Position numbers and translations under genes: made by a program. A stretch of DNA of 64,000 nt from Selaginella moellendorffii (Eukaryota; Streptophyta; Lycopodiopsida; Selaginellales; Selaginellaceae): NCBI RefSeq assembly GCF_000143415.4, contig NW_003314263.1:2600700-2664699 (forward strand), read 5' to 3'. Under the pieces are notes generated by a model that saw only the letters and a program-made list of their open reading frames with translations, made no database searches and was not told where the DNA came from. Below are positions 23,407 to 34,843 of the stretch, one piece after another (the first letter of the stretch is position 1; each line of letters starts with the position of its first letter).

Positions 23407-25422
23407 TCACAAGCAGAATCTCCAAGTCCAAACCAGCACTGCGAGCATGAAAGCAGCTCCCACCGTCGCATGCAAAGCTTCCCCGCTCGATGTATTGCTC
23501 GACGGATTAAATGGCTGGAGGATGCCACCCGATGACGATGGTCCTGTTGTTCCACCGCTGGTGCTGCCACCACCCGTGCCAGCCCCGCCACCCGAGCTCC
23601 CACTGCAAAGATGCAAACAAAACGAAACCACGCTCAAAGGTAAGCTTTGAAACATCGGTTAACCACTCTACCTTGACGTGAATATGCAGCTGTCATGACC
23701 TGGAGAGAGAGAGAGAGAGAGGACTACCGTCAACACCAGCCAGCTGAGGCAACTAAAACAGAAGCTTACTTGGATCAGTGCTCGTCAGCATTGCGGCTCC
23801 CTGGAAATCGCATGTTGCTCCAGCGCCAACATTCTTCTGGTAGTAGCTGTTGAAGGCGTAAGACGCATGCGCGGAGTAAGTGTCCGGGAGATAGCAGGCA
23901 CCGTTCTGTTGGATAGGGGTGCAGTCGGCGTTCCCTTGGCCGCAGGCCCAGTTGAGGCCAACGGAGAGCAAGCTATCAGGTGCTCCTGAAGCAGCAACGC
24001 AAAACTGGCCACTTCCAGTTCCAGTTCCACCGGAGGGTGGTGCAACAGCGGTACCGTTGGTGCCGTTGTCAGCGAGGACTCTCCGCATCAAGATCTCAGC
24101 TTCCGAGACTCCGGGACTCAAGTGGAAGCTGTACCGCGGGACCTGGCTCGTGCTGAAAAGTCCATAGCGTCGACGACTATCACCAGCAGGGCCAACGATG
24201 TCGAAGAACTCGTGGACGTAGACACGGATGCTGGCTTCTGGCTTGTGCGGGGTCCCCTTGTCGCTCTGGATCCGTTTCACGAGGCTTTGAGCGAAGAGAG
24301 CAGCGTTCTCAACGGTTGCGGTCGAGAGGGGGTCACTTTCGGATCCAGACGACTTCCATGGCCAGCCGATCTCACCAACGACAACCGGAATGTTTGAAAA
24401 GCCGAGCTTTTCCATGGCACTGTAGGCGGAGTCGACAGCGGCGTCGAGCAAGCTGGAGTAGCCAACTTTGGTGTCTTCATCGAGAAGTTCCTGAGCGGTG
24501 GACGACGACATGGCAAAGTCGAGAGCGAAACCATCATGGAGGTGAGCTTCGAAGGGGTCTACATTGATCATCACGTACGAGCCTTTGGGAGCCAGGAAGT
24601 CGAGAAGCTCGCGCAAGTGGCTCTGGTAGAAATCTTCAAAGGCTGCCGAGGATGGTTTATGGCCCCACTGCGAGAACATCTGCATGGACAGCGAAGCCGA
24701 CACTCTGATCTCCTGCTCTAGACCCGCCGCTGCGATGCAAGAACGGATTTTTCTGCCGGCTTCGATGAGATCTCCAGCAAAAGAGGGATCTTTGGTCATG
24801 AGCTCCGACCCCAGTACGATACCCGTGACCTCCGTCGATGGAAAGTGGTGAAGGATATTTGCTTCGAACCATTCTGAGGCAGCATTCTGGGACTGAGCAA
24901 GAGCTGGAATGGACTGATCGGGAACGGTGAGAAGAACCTGAATTTTCGAGCCGGACAGGGCCCGAAGAATCGAGGGATGAGCATCGCCCTGCAGCTTGAT
25001 GTACCGGACTTGGAGGACTTGGAGAAGATCCACGACAAGCTCTGCTTTTGGGAGACGGCCAGCTTCAACTTCGAGCTTGGGGTACCTTACATTGACTCCA
25101 ACAAATCCAGAAGCTCCTGCGTTATGACACAAGAAAGAGCGAAGTTATGAGCACCATGGTCGGTTCGTGGCGGGGATAAAACTCAATCACTCGGAGGAAA
25201 AACTGTCCTGGAACAGTCGAGGAGTTCCTTGGAGCTGCGAGAAGAAGCCCCCTTATGAACAGTGAAAGGTCTGTGGATAGAGGGGGAGAGGGAAGGCATT
25301 AAGTTTGGAGCTCTCTAACCTGATGCCACACAGGTGCTGATGAGAATGATGAACACGCGCAGCACTCCAGAGCGTCCGAATCCTCGATCTGTCACCGCTG
25401 CTGCTGCTGCTGCTGCCTCCAT
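23407..25422 (-). CDS. GPI-anchored beta-1,3-glucanase with X8 (CBM43) domain
   Basis: GH17 glucan endo-1,3-beta-glucosidase; plant members with X8 and GPI signal act on callose at the wall and plasmodesmata (family knowledge). Four exons: 25422-25320, 25116-23770, 23699-23672, 23602-23407; about 557 residues. Exon 1 encodes a run of six Ala, then a hydrophobic signal segment (VLRVFIILISTCVASG). The GH17 domain begins GFVGVNVRYP. The putative acid/base Glu lies in GIVLGSELM (usual VGNE) and the nucleophile in VVVGEIGWPW. The X8 domain runs from GQFCVAASGAPD through GLNWACGQGNADCTPIQQ and ATCDFQGAAML to SCIFTSR, supplied by the 28-bp exon 3. A Ser/Gly-rich linker and hydrophobic tail (VGAAFMLAVLVWTW) fit a GPI signal. 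Confidence 0.92.
23701..23722. repeat. GA microsatellite forming an intron polypyrimidine tract
   Basis: A (GA)n run on the plus strand. On the coding (minus) strand it reads as (CT)n immediately before the acceptor of the 28-bp third exon of the glucanase gene. Confidence 0.85.
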
Positions 25423-27230
25423 GATATTTATATGTCCGAGAGAGAGCTGTGGAAACTCTCACCTCCAGGCGAGGATAAGAGAGAGGAGCTCGCACAGTGC
25501 AAGCGTTGTTTAAGAGCGCATGAAGCAGGGAACAGGGGGATGATAAGCAGAGTTTAGAGATCCTTAAAACCGTTCCGGGGGTGAAAAGAAAAAAAGGTGC
25601 TCCAGCAGCCGCTAGCAGATCGACATCACAGATGACTAAAACGACGAGAACAGTGCTTTTCTGCTGATTCAAGAGGCTCGAGGGCGGTGCTCGAGAGCTC
25701 ACGCTGGTGTTACGTAGACGCGAGCGCTAGAGGAGAGCCCCACCGCGATTGACGATTAGGCGAGCCCCACTGCTGCTGGCGATCAATGGAGCGATCACAC
25801 GACACGAGGTAGGCCAAAGTATCAACGCTAAGGAGAGAAAAAAAAGCGAGGAAAGAGAAAGAATAGCTAGCCCCTCTTCTTGCTTCTCTGTCTAACTAGA
25901 CGAGTTTTTGTGTCGTAGGTACCTCGCTCCCCTGCGAAGAAATGGATTCAACACTAGCGCACACGTGTGTTGTCGAGAGACTATATATCGCTTCCAGGTT
26001 TTTCTATTTGCTCTTTTTTAATTTCTTTCTCGCTATATTAACACATATACGTTGTGGTAGAGGTGTATGATCAAGCTGTATGATCGAAAGCAATCACATG
26101 GAAATGACTATATTTCGAGCAAGACGATTGGAAAATAAAAAGAGAGATCTCTCTGGAAAAAGCAACGCAAAATCTGAGAGAAATGAAAGAGCATCAGTAA
26201 CAGCAGCAGCAGTGGCGGAGAAGTTTTTGGATGATACTAACGGGCAACAAAGAGCTAAGTTCTAAAGCTTCTCTTTTCTGTAAAGCTGATACTTTGCTTT
26301 GCTTCTTTGTTTAATCAGGCGAACGCATACGGACGATCGCAGCCCCGCAACGGATACCTACGCTCTCCCATACAATACATTCCAGAAGAATATTCTGTCA
26401 GGGGATTGGACGAATATTCTCTCGAGAACAGAATATACTGGAAGCAGAATATACCTTGCTAGTCGTTGAAAAGGGTGGAGAAATAAAAAATATTCGGTGC
26501 TTAGCGTGAGAACTCACAATGCAACGTATCTATCGTACTGTGGGATTTTAATGTCACTGAAAGCTGTGCGTGATGGGGACCGGCGACCGTGTCGTCAAAA
26601 AAGGGGATAACTCTCAATTTTTTACCATGAATTTCTTTTACCCAGGGGTTGTAGATGCTAGGCTGGTAGGTACGTAGCGCTGCGACTAGGTGTACGTATG
26701 GGGACAGTATCATATGGCATCAAACGTCCTTGGATTTAGAATGTTACGAGGGGAGGTTTAAGGGAGGTTTTTACACGAGCGGGTCTTTTCCTTTAGTCCG
26801 CCTTTAGTTTTGGTTTGGTTCTTTCCATCTCTTTCAGTGTTTTTTGGTTTTAGCATCTGGGCGCGTCTGTCTGTCTGTGTGTGCTGCTACTGTCGCGAGT
26901 GACAATAAAAATTTGGGTGCCATGATTACACCTATGGCCTCCAAATCTCTCTTGCCAGCACAACGAGAGCAGAGAATTTAATGCAGTGTCCTCCTCGCTT
27001 GCCTTCGATTTGTTAAAATGAAAAAAACTTACTTGGAACTTCTCCATTAGCTTAATACAAGAAAAAAGAACCGCGAGACGCATTGGCGAAGATGGTCTAG
27101 AGTGTTTTCAGTACAAAATTTGGTGCATTGACCTGTGCAAGCAACGAACAAGGTTTGTGAGTGATGTGAGAGCCAAGCAGAAACACCAAAGTTTTTACTC
27201 ACCCCAAGGAAGAGAGGGAAAAGGTGTTGA
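25423..27230. other. Intergenic, 1.8 kb
   Basis: Carries the glucanase promoter (25423 upward) and the 3' region of the WDR43 gene. Near 26384-26450 there is a cluster of palindromic GAAnnTTC/TTCnnGAA units, for example TTCCAGAAGAATATTC, resembling heat-shock elements. No coding region recognised. Confidence 0.5.
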
Positions 27231-29812
27231 TCAATCGTTGCTTTGGTCACTTTCGTCGTCCGAAAAGCTTCCACCGTTTTCCAGGTGAGGCTTGTCTTCG
27301 TCCATCCTTTCTTCTTCTTCTTCCTCCTCGTCCTCGTCTTCGTCTTCGTCAGCCATTGCGTCCTCCACCTCTTGATCACTGTCTTCTTCTTCATCTTCTT
27401 CGTAAACAGCGGTAGCCACCTCCGCTTGCTCGACGCTCTTGGATGTCTCGTTTGCCTTGATCTGAAACAAAACAGGATGAGCATGAAAAGCGACTGTGTC
27501 CGCTTTTACCTTGGCGACGATCAGATCCAGCCTTCCAGACAATGCGAGCAAAGGTCTGAATATGTGAAGACGAGACTCCACAACCTGGAACATGTTCGTC
27601 TCTCTCAGGCTTGAATAGAAAATGTAAAAAGCTGACTTGCCTGATAGAGAGATTTCAGGACAGGTTGGATGGCAATGTTGGACATAATATAACTTGCATG
27701 TTCCAGCAGCGTTATCCGGATCCATGGCAGTAACTGCAATCCTCGCCGTGGACTACACACACACACACACACAAACATTGAAATTACGATAAACACCAAG
27801 AAAAACAACGAAAGGGAAACTTGTGCTACCTTTCTTCAAGCCTCGAAATTGCGAGTCTCAAAAGAGTGCAGGCATCCTTTGGACTCAAGGACCTGACGGT
27901 GTTCGTAATCACCTACAAAGTTTCAATGATCAAACCGTTTGAAACAAAGCATTTGAAAAACTTAAAAGTTTACCTTCGTATCCGAAACACACAGGCACTG
28001 CTCGATCAGACTCTTGTCGTCCGATCGCATTGCCTGTGTGAAGAGAACCTCCAGAGAATCCGACTTTGGAGGCACCACTTCCGCGTTCTCAAACGCATTT
28101 CCCTCGGTGCGTTTGTCTTCTACCAGTCCCAAAGCCATGAGACGTTCTTCCATTGTTTGCTCGTCCTTGTCTTCTTCCATTGGAGTGGCTCCATCGGCTT
28201 TATCCTCTAGAGCGGCAAATACGTATGAACTTCCTGGACTTTCACTTCTGAAAACTCTCACCTTCCATACCTTGACTTGGTTCGGCTTCTGAAGCCACAT
28301 TTGCTTCGCGCCTCTTTCGTTTCTTCACGTCGCCAGCTTCAATTCGAGGCTTAGGAAGGCTTGCGTCGGCTGCATTGTCTGCTCCCAACACAGTCACTGC
28401 TGAAAAATCGACAAAACTTATGAAAAACCAGTAATGTAAATAAGAACACGAAAAGAAGATCCTACCATCATGGCCACCACGCTTGATCGTCGGTTCGGAC
28501 TGCGAGAGTAACAGATTTCCCTGCTCCGATGGAGGCAGAACAACGACGCCTTCTTCAGGCAGTGCCACCGTCTCAAAACTCGGCCTCACAGTCGTACCCC
28601 GTGCAACCACGACAGAGCCAGCTCCCACAAGCCGTCCAAGAAGAATGCTTTGTTTCGACGCTTTTCCCGAGTTCTTGGAGCCGACACGAACTCGCACGGG
28701 CTCGGCCTTCCCGAGCTCTTCCAAGCTCAGACCGCTCCATATGTAAGCCTCGCCTGTTTCTGAGACTGCCAGTATTTTCCTTTCCGTGCCATCCTTTTCG
28801 AAACCCCACGAATCTAGAGCAACAGCGGGATGCTCCATCGCCAGAGCCACTTTAGCTTCCTTCCCAACTTCGTTAGTGTCCCAAACTGCGATGTTTCTGT
28901 CACCAACAGCAGCCGAAAGTACGTATCTTCCGTCCTCGGTAAACACAGTAACATTCACAGAAGACTGAAAAAAAACAGAAGAAAAAAGAAAGAGATTGTA
29001 ATGTGCCAGGATAGAAATCAATATAACAATACTCACAGCATGCCCAGTAAACTTTCGTAACCTCTTCCTGGTTCTCATATCAAACAGTCTCAGCTCGTTG
29101 GCCGCGACAAGCAACAGCGAAGCATCTGCAAGAACACTTGTTTACAGAACAAGGCTTTTGCTTCACGAAAGCACACACCTGGCGACGACGATATATTCGT
29201 GATTGAACTTTTCGAGCACTGCAACGTGCTCAAAATCTTTCCAGAGGCTACCTCGAGCTCGCAGACAATGCCATCTATTCCAGCACTGAACAAAGATCCT
29301 TGGTTCTTCGCGAAGCACACGGAGGTTACTCCACTGGAATAGTTGCTCAAAACCAAGCTAAACTCGAAAAAAAAAATTAAAAAAATGGGAGTCGCTTACC
29401 CGGTGTTGCAATCGTTTGTCCTCCATGTGAGCTCTCCGAGAATGGGATCCCAGGCCAGGACGTCTCCACCTCCAGTTCCTAGAACAATCAAAGACGCCTT
29501 CTTCTTTTTCTAACACACAAACAAAGGATGAAGAAGCCTCCTGTGCCTTGCGAAATAGGCAAACCTTCTTGCTGGAAGCACCCCATGCTAGACTTTTGTA
29601 GTTGAGAGCCAAATGCCCGTCTAGAGCTTGAGAAGAACTCGCTGCTATCTCGCTAAATTCCGCGCAAACATGACCACTGGCAACATCCCATGTCTGTAGA
29701 TCAAATATTTTGAATCAATAACACTGAAATCTAGAAGAAGAACCTTCAATCGTCCATCGCCAGCACCGATAGCAAACTGATCTCCTCGCGGACTGAACGC
29801 CGCTAGAACCAT
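27231..29812 (-). CDS. WDR43/UTP5-like WD40 protein with Utp12 domain
   Basis: Nucleolar t-UTP component of the small-subunit processome needed for rRNA transcription and early pre-rRNA processing (family knowledge). The start at 29812 reads MVLAAFSPRGDQFAIGAGDG. WD40-like blades follow: HLALNYKSLAWGASS, LIVLGTGGGDVLAWDP, VTSVCFAKNQGSLFSAGIDG, LRLFDMRTRKRLRKFTGH and DGRYVLSAAVGDRNIAVWDT. A basic patch (VKKRKRREANV) leads to the Utp12 region: VLFTQAMRSDDKSLIEQCL, VITNTVRSLSPKDACTLLRL, then the ALEHASY-like segment LLEHASYIMSNIAIQPVLKS. The C-terminus is a long acidic tract (DEDEDEDEEEEEEE-type), usual for the family. One intron after SLYQ uses a GC donor (CAG|GCAAGT, 27650 region) with a CCAG acceptor. 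It is head to head with the kinase-like gene. Confidence 0.88.
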
Positions 29813-30118
29813 CGCCAGAGGAGAAATGGGGCGCTTTAGGGCTTAGGGTTTTATTAACTTGGGGGTTTATACTAAGAATATTCTTCTAACATCAAGGGGG
29901 AAAGGAATGATCAAACCCTACGTGGCATATACTACGAAGATTCGTCTCATCACAGGACGCTGGTAAAATAGACTAAGAATCAAGCAGCGTAAGTTTTGCG
30001 TCTTTGAAAGCGATTTGTCATTAGCAATGGGATTTTACCAGAATCTGGAAAAAGAAAAAAAGATTAAAAAAAGGTAAAACTTAGGGTAAAACGTGTATGG
30101 GCGCATTTCCTTGGTACG
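29813..30118. promoter_or_regulatory. Divergent promoter with a block shared with the UNG promoters
   Basis: 306 bp between the WDR43-like and kinase-like starts. Positions 29893-29950 are nearly identical to 63013-63070 and, in reverse, to 34584-34640 in the membrane-gene/UNG promoters. The block contains a telo-box core (AAACCCTA) fused to ACGTGGC. It points toward the kinase-like gene here and toward the membrane-protein gene in the other two sites. Another 'ttagggttt' lies near 29842. Confidence 0.6.
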
Positions 30119-31498
30119 ATGAAAAGAAGAGTGGATCCACCGCTTGACACGAGCAAGGTATGGGCTGCTACTGTCTTACAGCGGTTTCCATTCTCCGTGT
30201 TGGAGCTGGACGGCTTGCGGAGAGCCCTCTCACACATGCTACCATTGGCGCTGCCCCTTGGCTCTGCAACTTTCGCACAGCTCGCCGATGATGATGAGAT
30301 CGCTGCTGCCGGCTTCGCTCCAAACAGCCCGGCGGAGAGCATCGTGTCTCTCACGACAGCGTTCATGGGATCCAGCGCCGAGATGGACGAGTCCGGGAAG
30401 CTCCTCGAGTCTGCCTGGGACCAAGCCTTCTGCAACCTGTGGATGAAGCTGCTCAAGCTTGCTGGGATAACGACTGTCGAGTTCAATCGCAGCATCGTGA
30501 TGGACTCTTTGGATGGTAGCACTCGCGCCGATCCGATGCTGTGGACTGGAAACCGCCTGTGTGCCAAGTTCGAGGAGAGGCGGCAGTTCTTGCAGGATGC
30601 GCAAGAGAAGTTAGAGGAGAAGCTCGTCAACTTGGAGCCACGGTTCTACGGCCCAGTGCCGTGGATCATCGGGGTGGCTCTGGCAGGCCAGGAGATGGCA
30701 GCGTGGGCGATGATACGGGGATCACAGACGCCATCGCAAGTTCTTGTGGGGCCTTTGAAACTGACGTCGATGCGAGACAAATTTACTTGCTTGCACTTCT
30801 CCATCAATCTCCTCCGGGTTGCGCTCACGCTCAAGGACGTCGCCTCCTCCAGCTTTGTGGATCGTCCAAGGCCGTTCCGGACGCTCCCGCCAGCGTTCTA
30901 TGGAGCTGCGGACCAGATCGAGAGAACGCTCTGGCTCGACAATGGTATGGCGATCAAGGAGATCTGTCCCTGGACGCTGCATGTCAGTGAAGGATTCACG
31001 ACAATGGAGTTTGTGAGGAAAGCTTACGGGCTCCAAGCAGAGGGTATAGTTCCTGGCGAGCCGATGCTCATGAGGGACAGGTACAGAGTGACCATGAAGG
31101 CCGTGGAGTGTGAGCCGCCTGTCTGTACCGAAGTGGAACTTCTCAGTGCTGTTCTATGGATTCTTCGCGGCCTGGAGAAGTTGCATGAAGCGGGGCTGGT
31201 CCATCGGGATGTGAGGTGGGAGAATGTTGCCAGGAGCGGTGGTGGCTACGTCTTGATCGACTTGGAGACTGTGTGGGAAGCTGGTGGCGAGCCCGAGTGT
31301 TCGCTTCTGGTTTGGGGTGAAGAGACGCTTGTAGGCGATAAGTACATGGAGGAATCTGATCTGTATCTTGTTGGTAAGATGATGTATGTTGTGGAAAAAC
31401 TCTCCCCGGCAGCTCAAGAGTTCCAGTCCAGGCTGCTGGGCTATGAGTTTGCATCAGCCAGAACTGCTATTGAGAACCTCATTGCTCTTCAGAACTGA
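30119..31498 (+). CDS. Kinase-fold protein with HRD loop, intronless (Crinkler/FunK1-like C-terminus)
   Basis: 459 residues, single exon, in a region where most genes have introns. The C-terminal third has a protein-kinase catalytic loop: LHEAGLVHRDVRWENV (HRD, Asn four residues later), then VLIDLE in the position of DFG, with the metal-binding Asp kept. RYRVTMKAVE earlier may be the VAIK-like lysine strand. The HRDxRWxNV form is one I associate with fungal FunK1 kinases and with the kinase region of Crinkler-type proteins, not with ordinary plant receptor kinases (inference). The N-terminal 300 residues match no family I know; they include LWMKLLKLAGITTVEFNRS and a Trp-rich segment PWIIGVALAGQEMAAWAMI. 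There is no signal peptide. Function unknown; transfer from fungi or oomycetes is possible but unproven. Confidence 0.7.
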   Translation: MKRRVDPPLDTSKVWAATVLQRFPFSVLELDGLRRALSHMLPLALPLGSATFAQLADDDEIAAAGFAPNSPAESIVSLTTAFMGSSAEMDESGKLLESAWDQAFCNLWMKLLKLAGITTVEFNRSIVMDSLDGSTRADPMLWTGNRLCAKFEERRQFLQDAQEKLEEKLVNLEPRFYGPVPWIIGVALAGQEMAAWAMIRGSQTPSQVLVGPLKLTSMRDKFTCLHFSINLLRVALTLKDVASSSFVDRPRPFRTLPPAFYGAADQIERTLWLDNGMAIKEICPWTLHVSEGFTTMEFVRKAYGLQAEGIVPGEPMLMRDRYRVTMKAVECEPPVCTEVELLSAVLWILRGLEKLHEAGLVHRDVRWENVARSGGGYVLIDLETVWEAGGEPECSLLVWGEETLVGDKYMEESDLYLVGKMMYVVEKLSPAAQEFQSRLLGYEFASARTAIENLIALQN

Positions 31499-33374
31499 AG
31501 AGCTTGGAGGACGAATGTTCGTGTTTGTTTTTGGATGCCCCTGCTGGAAACACTGTCATGAAGTGAGAGATTTTACAATCTCTAGTTTAGCAAAGGAAGT
31601 ATTTTACTCAAAAATACTATTAAATCTTAAAGGAAAATTATGGTTTAAGTGATTGAATCTGTATATTTTTATCATGGCAACTAGGCCATAAAACAATATT
31701 TTATCAAAAAAAATATTTTGAAATTTTGCAAAATAAATAACAAGATTTAAGCTATGAATAACAATATAGTAAGTTGGACAAATATTTATGAACTAAATAT
31801 ATTATAAACCCTAAGCCCTATAAATTTGCTTAAACAAATAAAAAGTTAAAAAATTATATTACATTTAGTTAAAAAATAAAAATATTGTGGATTTATTACA
31901 AATTTGGTTGTTTAAGTATCAGATATTAGAATTTTTTACAGTAACTAATTTTCACAACTTATTTTTTAATTGATGTATTTCAATATCCAACTAAAAGATA
32001 TAAAAAAGAGATACTCATGCATATTTTTAAATAAAAAATGTAAAGAAAAAGAGTCATTTCTCTCTTTTAAATATTAGTATAATATGGAAATAACTAAATA
32101 AAATTATTTTAAAAGTTTATTAATATATACATATATATTTGTATGGTTAAAACTAAACTTAAATATCCATTAAGTGTTGATTTATTTGATAATAATTGAA
32201 CAATTGGGGTTGTTCGATGTCCAGGTGATGTGTCTCTGTGACAAGGAGTACGATCACTCCAGGAGCTTGGCCATTGCAGTTGGAACTCCAAACATAGTAT
32301 TTGAGGCTCTGAAGCGTTCGACGACAAAACATTTGCTATTCACTCGACAGAAATCTTTGCGGATGTAGAAGAATTTGTCAGCAGTGCTAAGGGCGAGACA
32401 ATAATATTTAATTAAAATATATAAAGTTTAGCAAAATTTATGGTAATGTAATGATACTAGTTTTAGTGAAATTATTTTTAATCATTTATAAATTATAAAG
32501 TAACTTTAAATTTATCAATCAATGTTTCTAATTTTTTGTGATTCAATGGCAATTTGATCGAGGATTTCATTTTGTCTGCAGTCGCTTCATTTAAGAAGAC
32601 AAAATGTGTTTTTTCGTTCTCCTTTTTAATATTTGCTCGAAATGATATTACTTTAAATTTTTTAAAAAATTTCACTTTATTTATATTTTAATTTCCAGGC
32701 TTTTTTCATCATTGTCATATAAACATAATTATGTATTTATTTATTTTACAAATATAATTAATATTTTATTATCAAAATTTTTAAAACATTATATTTTTAT
32801 TATTTTGATAAATATTTTTTAGAATAAACTTCAAATATACATAACTACATCGAATTTGAAATTTTTAGAAATTTTGTAATTTAACATGTTAAATATAATT
32901 CACATTGCAAACTAATATTTAGTTACTAATAAAAATAATCACTCTATAGAGCCATAATACCAAAGACATTAATCTTCCTATAATATAAGCGACACTTAAT
33001 TTTTATTGCATTTATTATAATATAAGCCCATGCTTAGTCAGATAAATATATTTTATTATAAAATCAAGTTTGATGTTCTCAAAAATAATAGAACTATACT
33101 TTCAATTTTGATATACTTTATTAATTCTTGCTTCAAATTTATTCTTGTTGATATAATGTAATCTGTTTTTCCTGAAACTTTTCTGAATGTAGATTAATAG
33201 TAGAAATAAACTTTTTTAGTTTATTGAGTAGTTTTGTTTCCATACTCAAGATTCGAGAGGAACACTCGCCCATTGCAGCTCACTTGAGCAAAGACAAATC
33301 GCGAAAAAATATTTCTGTGCCACGGAATTATTCATATAGCAACATAAAACTCGATTGGAGCTTTAGCCTATTTT
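31499..33374. other. AT-rich desert with a small GC-richer island
   Basis: Very AT-rich with no open frame, except an island at about 32205-32395 of balanced composition. On the plus strand this reads CLCDKEYDHSRSLAIAVG with TPNIVFEALKRS following, interrupted outside. I do not recognise it; it looks like an inserted gene fragment. Confidence 0.5.
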
Positions 33375-34525
33375 CAGCGTCGATGATTCCTCCTGTGAGG
33401 CGGAATGTAGGGCCCTGGCAAAAAAAAATTTGAAGGTAAAGTAGTTACTCTCCACGTACTTACCATCGATGAAGCCCAGTGGCGAACGGTCTTTGAAGCA
33501 ATACAGTCGGTACTCGTAGCCGAGTTTATCGAGCTGCCTCTTTACTCCGCGAGAGAGGAGAAGGCAAGCAGGACCAAGACCAAGATCGCGCATCATCTGG
33601 AAAACCGCATGGAAGGCGATGAGTTCAAGCAACAAATGTATTTGACCAACCTCTTTTTTCTTCCCGACGACGACAAACGCGTCCACAGGCTTGGAAACCT
33701 TTGCAGCTAAGTAGGCCGCCCGAGTCTGTTGTGTAAGTGCGTCATAGTTGTGCAGCAACTCATCGGAGGCAACGTAGAGGAAGAGATCGACGTGGGAGGG
33801 GGTCGAGCCTCTCGTAATGGGATATCGATCATCCCGTTTGAGAACCATCGCTGGCCGCTGCTCTCCGAGAATGTCGATGAGATCGCATTGAGCTCCTTCG
33901 GCGATGTGTACCAGGATGGTCTTCCCAGTGATGATAAACGGGCAAGGAAGTTCTAGAAAAGAATATGGAAGGTTGAATAATCGGAAAGATTAGATTTACC
34001 TCTCTCGATCGAGACATGCTGGATCACACTAAAGAGCGGGTCGATCATCCAATTCGGAACTAAACACGTAATAGGAAGTAAGAGGTCCTCATTCCGGCAA
34101 GAAAGAAAAGCTAGTATTACCGACAGAATGGAGGAGGAAGATCGTGGATGCCATTGAGCTGCAGAAAGCCGCTGGAAAGAATGTGATCGATCCGTCAAAG
34201 ACGCAATATTTCGGCATCATCAAGGAAGAATTCGAGAATACGTACCAAGAACTGCCATAGAAGCCCTGTCCGTGATGCTGGAGAGGAAATATGCCATCGC
34301 CAGGGTCTCCAAGGGGATTCCGACGCTCTCCCGCCAGGAAATCTTAATCTTGGTGTAGAGCAAGATCGCTGTGGAACAGAGAACGCCGAGAACGGGCAGG
34401 CCACACGGCATCGCCGCCAAGTCGCCGACCTGGAAGAGCGCCACGATCGTAGAGCTGATGATGAAGAGCGCGATCCCTAATGCCGCCAAAGCGCCGAGCT
34501 TGGAGAAGAGCGCCATCGCCGCCAT
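33375..34525 (-). CDS. Multi-pass membrane protein of unknown family, copy A
   Basis: I do not recognise this family. The start at 34525 reads MAAMALFSKLGALAALGIAL. About four hydrophobic segments follow in the first 130 residues (LGIALFIISSTIVALF, PCGLPVLGVLCSTAILLY, VGIPLETLAMAYFLSS, MASTIFLLHSVVPNW). A soluble half begins ELPCPFIITGKTILVHIAEG and includes STPSHVDLFLYVASDELLHN. Exons join at GT-AG borders, one inside ..SIERE and one after GFIDG. A 54-bp GT-AG stretch after VVVGKKKE is in frame and may be spliced or retained. The final exon gives PYIPPHRRNHRR and a TGA at 33375-33377, about 270-290 residues. It has a nearly identical inverted copy at 63128 and shares a 318-bp divergent promoter with UNG copy A. 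Confidence 0.75.
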
Positions 34526-34843
34526 GCGCTATTCCTTCCCACAAAGTGTTAAGGGCCAACGCAATGGCGGGCTGTTCAAAATATAGAAACGAATCTTCGC
34601 AGTATATGCCACGTAGGGTTTAATCATTCCTTTTCCCCTTGCCTGGACGATAAATTTATTTCCTAGGGCTCGTATTCTCAATGGCGGGAAGAGAGGCCCT
34701 AGCTAGCTAGGGCGCGCGGGAGCACGAATCGATCCATCCAGGTCTGCTAGGAATCCCCTGCTTGTGCGCCTGCCTCATTCATGTTCTTCCCAGTTCTAGC
34801 ATCGGAGTAGTGCATTCTCGCGATTTTGAGCTGTGTTCCTGTG
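34526..34843. promoter_or_regulatory. Divergent promoter, membrane-protein gene / UNG copy A
   Basis: 318 bp between the two ATGs, the same spacing as in copy B (62810-63127). It includes the shared telo-box/ACGTGGC block (34584-34640) and 'ctagctagctaggg' near 34700. Confidence 0.6.
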
